64,000 nt of DNA from positions 186,001 to 250,000 of the forward strand of contig CACVBU010000791.1 in assembly GCA_902728285.1 (NCBI GenBank), read 5' to 3'. Below, in pieces: positions 47,901-58,211 of this stretch (the stretch's first letter is position 1; each line of letters opens with the position of its first letter). The stretch is from Clytia hemisphaerica. Its lineage: Eukaryota; Cnidaria; Hydrozoa; Leptothecata; Clytiidae. The position numbers were made by a program, and so were the translations under genes. Under the pieces are notes generated by a model. The model was given only the letters and a program-made list of their open reading frames with translations. It was not told where the DNA came from and ran no database searches.

Positions 47901-50900
47901 GGAAATATCATATTTTCATGATATTTCCAGGATTGGAAATCTCTTATTTCGCCCAGTGTACCATTTATTCATTCTTTTCAGGATCGATACGCAAGTTGTG
48001 ATTTGAATGATAACGATGATGATCCAAGACCACGTGATTCAGATCCTGATAATTGGTTGGTTGACATTTTATCCTACAACGCTTTGTTTTTTTCACACCT
48101 ACCGGGTGTGCAACAAATAAGTTACTCTCTTTGATTTGATATTGCAAGCAGTAAAAGAAATATTTTTCAAAGATTGTTTCGGAATCATCCAGAACTTAAA
48201 ATTTGGTGTATTACGATGCCGAATGCTTCAAACCCACAAAATTTTCAACATAAAGAGTTTCCAAAAGTTTTTCTGTGTGCGCATCATTGTTGAAAAAGGT
48301 GGAGAAGGTGAAAGTTTTGAGAAAAATGCTTCGTTTGAACTGTTGCAGCTCATCTCGATTCACAGATGATGGAATGTATTTACAGGGATGCATAATCTTG
48401 TAAATGAATGCTTTTTACATAATGGAAATACATTTCCTGATGCATAAAATCGTTTTGTGCGTCTATTTATTACAATCGATTTAATACTCTCGATTTTCGC
48501 CTTTTTCTGTCATTTTTTAAAATTGATATTTTAGGTTTTTGAACATAACCTCTGAACTAATGAAGTAAAATTAAAAAGTAATACACCAAATTTTAAGTTA
48601 AGCTTTCCTGTGAGTGATTCCGAAAAATTCCTCTTTTCTACTGCCTACAATGTCAAACCAAAGAGGGTAACTTATTTGTGGCACACCCGTTAGATTCATT
48701 TCTATATGGATTTCTCTTCTTTTCTGGGCCTTTTAAGGTTTTTTAAGTTTAACTTAAAAGTTTTTAGCTCTGCATGAATATTCCTGTAGATAATAGCCAC
48801 GTTATTTAGTATCGGCGCTCATTTGACTTCCTTTCCTTTGCCATGCCATTTGCCATGAGTAAGAAAAAAAAGCCTATGCAAAAACAAAAAAACAAGCTTT
48901 GTGTTTCATTAATAAGACAATTAATCATTCGATAAATCTTCTTATCGGCGATCCAAAAAATATCTGCAATCTGATTGGTTAAAAAGAGTACAATATATCT
49001 TGTATTTTACATGTAAAAATATAAATTGACGAAAAGATGTTGTTGCATTGTAGCGGTAGAAGCAATCTAGCGTCACTTTGCTACAAAAGTGTCCTCCAAC
49101 ACAAAAAGTGCATTTTTTGGGTCACCGATAAACCAGTTATCAGACATCTGCTCGTACAATATGGAAATATTTCACTCGTTCCGGATTTTCCGTATATTTT
49201 CCTCGCCTAAAGGCTCGGAAAATATTGTACGGAAAAATCTCGGAACTCGTAAAATATTTCTCATATTGTACTCGGAACTGTCCGATAACTATTACGTATT
49301 ATCTTCTTTTATCTTTATCTTCCAGCCATGGAACACGCTGCGGTGGAGAAGCGGCCGCTGCAGCCAATAATTCGATGTGTGGTGTTGGTGTCGCTTATAA
49401 TGCAAAGATAGGAGGTTGGTAGCTTTATTTTCTCGTAAATCCATTTCCCCCAAACAGGGATACTTCTCAAAATTGCTTGACTGTTTCAAATATATCATAT
49501 GCGATTCCCTTCTTTGGTTCTCAAGGACCAGAGATTTGCTTGTTTGAAAATTTTCCAAGAAATTTTAGTTGCAAGTTGGCATTGATTAATGGCCAATAGA
49601 TTTCCAATGTTTGATTAAGTTTACTTTTTTTGTTAGGAATTCGAATGTTGGATGGTCAAGCCACTGATGCATTAGAAGCCAGTGCCCTTGGTTTTCGTGG
49701 AAACCATATAGATATTTACATCAATTGTTGGGGTCCTAAGGATGATGGTAAGACCTTTGGGAAACCAGGACCAATGGCTGCAAACGCATTGCGTTTAGGT
49801 GCACAGAAAGTAAGTCAAATAAAACTATGTCATCTAAAATTAACATTAAAAAAAGGAATATGGCCAGCAAGATGACTGATTTTTATGGTTTATATTACAG
49901 TAGAGTCTCTATAACTGAAACATCTATAACTCGAATGAGTCTTAACTATCGTTGGCACTGAACTATCTTTATTAAATAGAGCGACTCCTTGATTCACCTC
50001 GGTGTTTAAAACTTGAAATTTCAGACTTTGACTGACAAAAATACCCCCAAGAAACAAGACTGTTCATTGATGTACCATTGATGTAACACAAATTGGTGTT
50101 CTTAGTTTTTTGTTGGTTTTCTCTCAAATGCAGGGTCGTTATGGTTTTGGTTCAATATACGTTTGGGCGACGGGCAACGGTGGGTTGACGGACGATGATT
50201 GTAATTGTGACGGATATACGACGTCTATTTTTACGATTTCTATTGGTTGTATCGGAAACCGTGGGTTGTCAGCCTACTACACAGAAAAATGTTCATCCAC
50301 ACTGGCCGTCACTTTCAATGGAGCTTCTCATAAAGAAGGAACTGAGAATAAAGTGGTATGTCTAGTAGTGTTCGTTGTGTGTGACCGAACTTTTAAAATG
50401 GAACCTGGAATGGGTATCGCTCTAGTAATTTCTGATTGTCCGTAATCAAAATGGTAGCTTGAGTTGCTCAAATGACTAGTTCCGAAAAGCAATGTATCAT
50501 CCGCTCCGTTCTTGTTTTAAAGTTTGATGATTTAAACTCTTTGCATATTCGCTCACATTGAAGGGTCTGCTTATTGCCTGTATAACCGCATTCCTTTTAC
50601 CGATTATTTTTATATCAGTTTTGTTATTATCCCTTATACATTGTTTTATGAGCCAGAGGCTGTTCACCCTGGAGACCTACTGCGGTTATGAGCACGAACG
50701 TACGCAAAAATCGATCTGTATCTTTACTAAGAATCGAAAAAATAAACTTTTTTACAACACGTTTAATGCCCAGGTTAAGTGAGCATTCTTATGTCCATTC
50801 ATGGCCTGCTTGGCTTTGTTTTGTATAAATCTGTGTGGTTGTTTGTTGTTTTTTTGCACAAGACTTACTGCATCGACAAGACTTGATGTTAGAGTATGTA

Positions 50901-53797
50901 TAACGTATCTACTTTCTTACATCAGGTGACAACAGACCTGTACCATAAATGTACTGAAGAATTCAAAGGGACTTCGGCTTCAGCACCTCTAGCTGCTGGT
51001 GTTATTGCATTGGCACTCGAAAGAAAGTAAGTTTTTTTGATACACCCTCCATGTGACCCGATGTATGATAAAGTGAAGGAACTAAATACCAATAGATGAT
51101 GGGAATGGGTGGGAATTTCAATTTTATCAAATGGTGTTTCGCTTAATTTTCAACGGGTGTATAGAAGTTTTATTTTTCATTACCAGTATAGAGCTAATAC
51201 CTTATTGCATTATTGCTTGTTTTGATTGGTCGCTCTAATACTAAAAAATGGATTCTTATAGATGACTTTTTTTGAAAAGCTTATGGTTGTATGCTGAACG
51301 AAATTTCTTGATTTTGTTTTTAGTCCCAAATTAACTTGGCGTGATGTGCAAGATTTGATCGTTCAGACGGCTCTGAAAACATCACCTCTGGATGACGGAT
51401 GGAAAGTCAACGGGGCGGGATTTCACTTCAATCATAAATTTGGTTTTGGGCGGCTAGACGCCACCGCCATGGTTAATAAAGCAGGTGAATGGGCGGACTT
51501 GAAATATACGTTACCTCAGCACAGGAAATGTACAGCTGCTTCTTCACTTGAACGAGTGTAAGTGTTGACCTTTTTTTAAGGATATTAAATATCAGAAATT
51601 ATACATCTACGAAACCTAAAAGCGTGTAGAAACTGGGTTAGAGTTTATCTATGCATTGACTTCGACGATTGACTTTCTAGTCTATTCATGCTTTAAAGGG
51701 AGATATTTGGCACTGTGATTCCTTCTACTGTCCTGAGCAAAACTTCAAAATATTTTTTCCTAAGTCGAAATATTCAAGTAGAACCGATAAATCCAACCTA
51801 AAAACCGATTTCTTCCATTAAAGCAGTTGTTGCAGGTTAATTTCAGAAAGAAAATTGTTAATTTTCAAAATCGTATTTTATGCTTTCTCTCGTATTCAGA
51901 AACATACCAAACAACGATGCAAAAGAAATTTTGGCTCCAACCGTCGCTTGTGAAAACACAGTCGCCAAAATCGACCGCGTAGAACACGTCGTTCTGACCG
52001 TCAGTTTCGTGCATCGGCGACGTGGTGACGTAAGTATAGATCTCATCTCTCCGTCAAACACACGTAGCGAGATGTTGAGCACTCGGAAATATGACGATTC
52101 GGACGAAGGGTTGGATGAATGGCATTTCATGACTGTTTATTGTTGGGGTAAGAGTTTCTTCATTTTATCTCTCGAATACTTTGAAGGGAAGCTCTTGTTA
52201 GCAATAATGATCTTAGTCTTGAGCCTTATATAAACTGCCAAATTAGGTCCATTTACTTTCTACATCAATGATAACATTTTTCACCAACTGGGTGCTTCTT
52301 TTGAGGATCATTCCTTTAAAAGTCTTAGAAAGACTAGAAAGTCTTTGTCTTTACCAGAGCCAAACAATAGTAAATTAAAAAGCAACAAAAACAACAGGAG
52401 TATTTGACCGAGAATCACTTTCTTGACCATAAAGTCTCCTTCGGGTACAAGCTCTGTTTCAAAATGAAACACTTTCACTTTCACTATTTCAGGCGAAAAT
52501 CCACGTGGTACATGGAAGATCATTATCCGAGATAATTATGAGCAAGGAAATGGAATGTTTTCTGATGGTTCAGAATCTGCTCCTGATTTGGAACAACTAG
52601 AAGATCAAGTCATAGATTCACAAATGAAAATACAAGCGGTAAGTGTAGAGATTGATCATTTTTGAAAATGTCTTTTTATTCCTATCGAGATTCAGCTTGC
52701 ATCCAATTCTTATATTGATGTGATTTTCAAATAAGAACAATAATCTTTTCATGTTTTCTTTTTCGTAAGATTGTCTAACTGACTGCATTTGCCTCTCTCT
52801 CTAATTCGCTTTTCACGGGACTAAAGACTTTTTCCACCGATCAGAGATATATTCAAATTATAGATTGTATTTTGCACTACTTTGCATCTAAGATGGTCAA
52901 TTCTTTAGTTCGAATTACAGAGAGATTCGAATCATAAACTTTTTTCTAATCTAATTCTGCCACAACATTTCAGTTTTCTTAACACTTCTAACTTGACTTT
53001 ACTTCACTTAGCGGCGTTAACCTCTAAGGATCCTTGTGCCATTTGTCAGTCCTCTTTCATGGAAGTCACACTCTTAGTTGTTGTATTGGGAAGATATAAA
53101 GATCAGAAAGCTCTTCTAAAGCACCAACTATTTGTTTTTATTTTCTCAGAACCCATTATATGACGGTACCCTGAACAGTGGTGGCTTACGTAGAGATCAA
53201 ATATCACGGCAACCGAACTATTATGGCTATCCTGCATATAATTATGGACCTATCAACTATCCATACGCGAACTATGATATCATGAATTACGGGCGTTCTT
53301 ATATTCCCGCCACACCTGAGGCGGGCGAAGAGGGTGCTTATTATGAAAACGAAGAAGAGGGTCATGCTTATCTTGAGCCAATGACCAGTGAAGAAGTTGA
53401 AAAAGACGAAGAAAGAAACGCACGTGACTTTGTTGAGCATGCGCACCAGACACTTCATAAAAAATATTCTCACCATGCGGCCGCTGATGACAGCGAGCGC
53501 ACGCGGCGTGATGAAGTTGATGACGCGCGTAAAGCAATTTTAGATTATTACACACGAATGAATAATGTGAAAAAGACTACTGTACACAGTGATAAATACA
53601 AGAAGGTACAAGTGCAAGAGGAAGAGACAGGTGTACCACGTGTTCAAGTCAGTGCTGGATATCAGAACCCTAAGATCCAATGTGTAGGGGACGAACTTTG
53701 TTCTGGAGTACTCTTGAAATGGGTCATCACTTTCTATGGATCTTGTGTATCGCCTGATTGCCCTTGTGTACCGCCTGATTGCCCTGCACAAAATTAG
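44995..53797 (+). CDS. Proprotein convertase B (furin/kexin-type, S8B)
   Basis: Paralogue of convertase A. Exons: 44995-45294, 45581-45685, 46560-46655, 46997-47105, 47266-47303, 47982-48055, 49326-49414, 49637-49809, 50134-50355, 50926-51026, 51324-51557, 51900-52147, 52493-52638, 53150-53797. They sum to 2583 nt (860 aa), all phases closing. Start: [20 protein letters not shown], a signal peptide. The prodomain has an extra basic stretch [11 protein letters not shown] and ends at RFKR (147-150). Catalytic residues: Asp202, His242 (CHGTRC), oxyanion Asn343 (ATGNGG), Ser419 (GTSASAP). The P domain has [18 protein letters not shown] and LSTRKYDD. Its last strand ([13 protein letters not shown]) follows a long acidic, Tyr-rich insertion ([23 protein letters not shown]). 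The tail is Cys/Pro-rich ([14 protein letters not shown]), with no membrane segment. It has two more introns than A. Function as a processing protease is inferred from intact residues. Confidence 0.95.
47517..47958. mobile_element. CACTG-terminal MITE (CACTA-like), CCCCGACGAAAATTTT word
   Basis: The ends CACTGGGCGAAATAAGAGAT and the exact inverse are flanked by TAC on both sides (47514-47516, 47959-47961). A 3-bp duplication with CACTG termini is the CACTA/EnSpm pattern. The inverted arms run about 115-170 bases, so the whole 442 bases is a hairpin. The centre repeats CCCCGACGAAAATTTT. The element ends 23 bases before convertase B exon 6, inside the acceptor/branch region. Confidence 0.85.
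48102..48690. mobile_element. TA-flanked MITE with about 110-bp TIRs
   Basis: The left arm starts TA then CCGGGTGTGCAACAAATAAG. The right arm is its inverse, ending GCACACCCGT then TA. Both arms run to GAACTTAAAATTTGGTGTAT-like sequence, about 110 bases at roughly 85-90 % identity. A second, smaller inverted pair (GATGCATAA) lies inside. It is in convertase B intron 6, with no coding capacity. Confidence 0.8.
49134..49290. mobile_element. Hairpin element, GTACAATAT word
   Basis: Arms of about 70 bases (AGTTATCAGACA... and the inverse ending ...TGTCCGATAACT) pair around a short loop (CCTAAAGG). Within the arms GTACAATAT and GGAAAAT phrases repeat. It lies in convertase B intron 6, about 35 bases before exon 7. 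Confidence 0.7.
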
Positions 53798-53828
53798 GCT
53801 TGACTATCTTAAACGCGTTAACACTTTT

Positions 53829-53834
53829 AATAAA
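53829..53834 (+). terminator. Poly(A) signal AATAAA of convertase B
   Basis: AATAAA about 32 bases after the stop codon of convertase B. Closely spaced, giving a short 3' UTR. Confidence 0.7.
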
Positions 53835-54420
53835 ACAATTATAACCTAGTACTTTATATTGTATTTTATATTTTTCATAGAATATAATATTTGAATTCGA
53901 CTTTTTCTGTTTAAACATTTCAAATTAAATTTAGTGTATTTTTCATATTTTTGTAATTATTTTATAAAACATTTTAGCAGATATTTACAACAGTAACAAC
54001 GTTATGGTAGCAAATGTGAGTTTTCCTCCTCCTTGTAGACCTAAGGCTGTTAATAAGATAGTCCATAGTTCGTGTGCAAGAGTTCCAAGTCGATGTAGGA
54101 GCAGAGGAATGTTAAGAGATGAAAAAACAGCCTTTCTGATTACTCAAAGTTCAACGATCACTTCTATTGAAAATTCTATTGTAAAAACGTTGATTAGGTC
54201 ATTAAATGAAAGTCCAGAAAATGTGGCTCGCCATACAAATCGGACGGTTTCTACTTAACGCAATGATATTAAATTGGTTCTTGTAAAACTGTCAGAAGTC
54301 GAGTAAAATCAAAATTAAGTTAGAAAAAAATCTAAATTTTTCTGAAAATTATGAAAAATCACTTCCAAAACCACTTAAATCCGACCATATAACAACCACA
54401 ATCTCGACCAAAACATCACA

Positions 54421-54579
54421 ATGACGTCAACAAATCAAAAAAACACTCCCAATCCACTCTGCACGCCCACATCATGTGCTGACGATCAGAACAAAGAAAG
54501 CCTGGCTTGTTCCAAATGCAACCGACTCGTTTACTACATCTGTACAAGGTTACCTCCTTACATGATAATCGGTATGTAA
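54421..54579 (+). pseudogene. LINE ORF1, N-terminal zinc-finger part
   Basis: A 52-residue frame with CSKCNRLVYYICTRLPPYM, the PHD-like Cys pattern found at the start of many CR1-clade ORF1 proteins. The frame stops at 54577, where the family would continue into a coiled coil; a frameshift is likely. Confidence 0.65.
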
Positions 54580-54688
54580 AGATAACTTGCTAAACTAAAG
54601 GAGACGATAAAAGAGAATGAGAAAACGATCAAGAAGTTGAAAAACACAGAACACCGCCTTCTGGAGATAGTAGTCTCAAAAAGAAGAA

Positions 54689-55383
54689 ATGTCAGACTTA
54701 AAGAAACAGCTGTCTAACGATCCAGCATTCCATACCGTGGAATACGTAGAAAATAAGCTGGAGAAAAACTGGAGGATTTTCGTACACAGATTCTTTCCAC
54801 CATCAAAGAGGAGTGTACGAAATCGTACGCAGCTGCAGTAACTGCCGATAGAGAGACTGTCTCATCCAACGAATGTATTAAGACTGCTGTTAAAGAAGTA
54901 AATGAAGAAGAAGAGGCAGAACAAAGAGAAAAAGTAAAAAGATCGAAAAGCATTATAATCCACGGGGCTGAAGAACCAGCTGAAGATGCACCCAAGTATG
55001 ATGAAGAGTATGTGAAGACGCTCATTCAAAACCTCCGGGCGAAAGTGAACATCAAACAATTGTTTAGACTCGGTTCGAAATCTGAAGGAAAGACTCGTCC
55101 AATACTGGTAACATTGGGTAGCGAGAAAGAAAAAGAGAACATCTTTGGGAACCTCACCGCTCTCAAGGGTAACAACACGTACAAAGGAATGAGTGTATGT
55201 GAAGACCTGTCTCCAGATCAGAGGAAAAAGTATGAAGACCTGGTTGCACAAGCAAAAGACTTAAACGAAAATAACAAAGAGGCACTGAGAACCAAAGTCC
55301 TAGACAAAACCACAGAAAAACAAAAGAACCAAAAACTCACCGGCTGGCCTATGAGTGTGTGCTGTGAAATGTCATGCCAATAA
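54689..55383 (+). pseudogene. LINE ORF1, coiled-coil and C-terminal part
   Basis: The frame beginning MSDLKKQLSNDPAF shifts near 54775 into SIIIHGAEEP, RPILVTLGSEKEKENIFGNL and YKGMSVCEDLSPDQRKKYED. These match the conserved RNA-binding C-terminus of CR1-like ORF1 proteins. It ends in unrelated residues at 55383, just before the segment where the endonuclease should be. Confidence 0.7.
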
Positions 55384-55711
55384 TTCAGTGAAAATTGATG
55401 AATTATGACTTGAAATTCATTGACTTAAATTCCAAATTTGTAAATTAAAATAGCGACTTTTCTCTGACTTCCCTCGCATACATCCTTCTACAAAGGTGTT
55501 CTGTCAGAAATGTGAAAATCAGAAAACGTGAAAACTGTCTGATCAAAATTGAAACAATTAAAAATGCGTAAAAAGATAATTGCTTTATGCTAATTATAAG
55601 AAAATATGTTTTCTCTAAGAAATATGATCTTTTTATAAGATCAAAGTTCATTAACACAAAGTTAAAATGATTTTGTCCATTTTATAAGCACAAACATTAC
55701 ATACTCAACTA

Positions 55712-56877
55712 TTGAAATATATCGACAGGTGCTGTGAAAGTATATCAGACGGAAAAGTTGTAGACTGCATCTATTTTGATTTCGCTAAAGCATTTGATAC
55801 AGTGCCTCATCGTAGGCTTTGCAAAAAGCTAGAAGGGTATGGCATAGTTGGATCAATAAAGAACTGGATTTCATCGTTTCTGAGTAGAAGGAAGCAGTTG
55901 GTCAAAGTAAACCAAGCAAAATCCAACATGGATAGTGTATTAAGTGGAATACCACAAGGAAGTGTCTTGGGCCCTCTACTCTTTGTACTGTACATAAATG
56001 ATCTGCCTGACAAGGTGATTTCGGCTCTGCTACTTTTCGCAGATGATACAAAGATCTTCAAAGAGGTAGATTCAGTCAATGATTCCCTTGCCATACAAAA
56101 TGATATAGACACACTCGAAAAATGGTCCAATGATTGACTATTACAGTTCCATCCGGATAAATGTCACGTTCTTACAATCGGCAAATTCGTAAATATAAAA
56201 CACGCTCATCCGTATTGTCTTGGTGATATTCAGCTTGAGCACGTATTTGAACAAAAAGACCTGGGTATATTGGTTGATGCTGAATTGACATTTGAAGACC
56301 ATATAGCCAATCAAGTAAAAAAAGCCAACTCAATGCTTGGTGTCATCAAACGAGGTTTTACCAACTTAACTCCGGAGATCCTCCGTACGCTATATTCAAC
56401 ATTTGTCCGACCACACCTTGAGGACGCACAATCAGTTTGGTCACCAAGATTACGTAAACACGTCAACTTACTCTTGAGGGAGTGCAAAGACGTGCAACAA
56501 GATTGGTCCCAACGTACCGCAGCCTTTCATATAGTGATAGGCTCAAAATTCTCGGCTTACCAACACTCGAATTTCGAAGACGATTTTGTGATATGGTACA
56601 TGTTTACAAACACCTCCACTACTACGATAAAACAACAATACCTGACAAGTTGACTAAACATCCGCGTTCAAATCGAAGACACCCCCATGAGCTTCTACCT
56701 AACTTCGCAAATGACGGTTTCCACGGACCACAAACGAAATCCTTTTATTACAGATGTGTGTCAACCTGGAATAGACTGCCGAGAAATGTCGTTACAGCAA
56801 AGTCTATCAAGACTTTCAAAGAAAACCTCAACGCGATGCATGGGAAAACCATCCCTCAAAATACGATTCAAGAATAG
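55712..56877 (+). pseudogene. LINE ORF2, reverse transcriptase remnant
   Basis: Blocks seen in order: YFDFAKAFDTVPHRRL, SGIPQGSVLGPLLFVLYIND, LLFADDTKIF (catalytic Asp pair), QKDLGILVDAELTFEDHI, then the thumb/C-terminal part (RPHLEDAQSVWSPRL, QRRATRLVPTYRSLSYSDRL, FYYRCVSTWNRLPRNVV). TGA at 56135 interrupts it, where the family has Trp. A frameshift lies near 56480. The N-terminal endonuclease and early palm blocks are missing. Confidence 0.85.
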
Positions 56878-57168
56878 TGTAAAATAAGATCGGTTAGAGG
56901 CCCACTGTGAGCCTAGCTTGTAAATCTGTATAATAATAAGTTATAATTTTCTCAAGCTCTAGGCTTTCCATATTATGGTGCGGTCATGATGCGGTTGTAT
57001 TAGTATAATCGCTAGGAAATTCTGAGCAAGAAGATATAGGTACCTTTTCGTATAGGAGAGGTGTACCCAAAATATAAACCCTAAAAGTTTGCGCATAATC
57101 AGGCTTGAAACAAAAGAATTTTGTCACAACACGCTAATTATGCAGATTTTTTATAGCGACAAAAAAAG

Positions 57169-58211
57169 TTATTCAGTCACAACTTAACCATCAGATTTAT
57201 CCAAGTGACTGAATCAAACTAGCTTAGATTTCTAGCCTAGTAGGAGCCAAGGGAGAATCTGGTATGATTTGGAGTTACGATAAAGAAAAACTAAAGACAA
57301 AGCAAGATTCTATTCTTTTAAAATTCCATACTTTTGACCTGGGAAAAGTTGAAGATTCGTTTTTAACCCTTCAAGATTTTATTGATTGGTCTAAGCCTTG
57401 CCAAAAAATGTTGAGGTCCCAAATAATTTTTGAAACCACTATCTCGAATCTATAGTATTCTCTGTCAGAATCTTATCAAAGTCATATTTTAGCTGGTGGA
57501 ATTTTGTTAGCGTATTTTAAGCATTATTTGGCAGTTTAGTTACATAAAATGGGTTGATATCCTAAAATTATCAAAAATGCTTAGATTTATGGATGGAAAT
57601 TATGCGGAGTACTTTTTTTAGTACCCTTGTATACTACGTTTAAAACACCATTGGGACGATGAGGAGAACAATCTAAGGATCAAAAATGTTTAAGAAATTG
57701 AAAAAATTATTCTTTGAAATGTAGAAAATGAAATGCCAAGGTGAAAGAACTTTTTAACTGATTTACTTCATTATTATCTGAGAGATGAGGATGGATGGGA
57801 GGATGAAAGTGTGAGGTAAATAGATTCGAAATTATATAGATTTAATTCTTTTCTAAAAAATTTTAGTTTTCAAACTATTTACAAATTCAAAAATTTACAA
57901 AACTTAACTGTAACAAAAACTTAAAGTAAAATTTTAAGAGAAAAAGATGGCGCCGTTTTAAGAGAAAAAGATGGCACCGAAAATTCACTATTCTCAATAT
58001 TTTCCTTTTCGTCAGCCAAAAAACAGGCTCAAAAACTAAATTTCGTCTTGTTTAAGTGTGTCTTGGTCAGCAGTTTCAAATGTGCTTTTAACCTCTTCAC
58101 AATTGACAGGAAAATGTTCACACACTCGAGTTTAGAATTTCTCCTTCAATAGAAACGTTCCTCATTGACGGTAAACCATCCAAAAACTCTTGGAACGTTA
58201 TTCAGATCCCC
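57169..58211. other. Spacer between LINE and trehalose gene
   Basis: No gene seen. A 25-base unit (TTTTAAGAGAAAAAGATGGC and following) is tandemly duplicated at about 57930-57982. The 3' UTR of the trehalose gene should lie at the right edge; I could not assign its poly(A) signal. Confidence 0.5.

Larger units (their letters stand above)
54112..57168 (+). mobile_element. Decayed CR1-like LINE
   Basis: Both ends are defined by comparison with the deleted copy at 61533-61977. The start is TTAAGAGATGAAAAAACAGC. The end is TTTTTATAGCGACAA with a short A-rich tail. Inside are remains of ORF1 (zinc-finger N-terminus at 54421, coiled-coil and C-terminal domain to 55383) and of ORF2 (reverse transcriptase and 3' half, 55712-56877). 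The endonuclease domain and the first reverse-transcriptase blocks are absent. Frameshifts and a nonsense codon make it non-functional. Confidence 0.85.
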
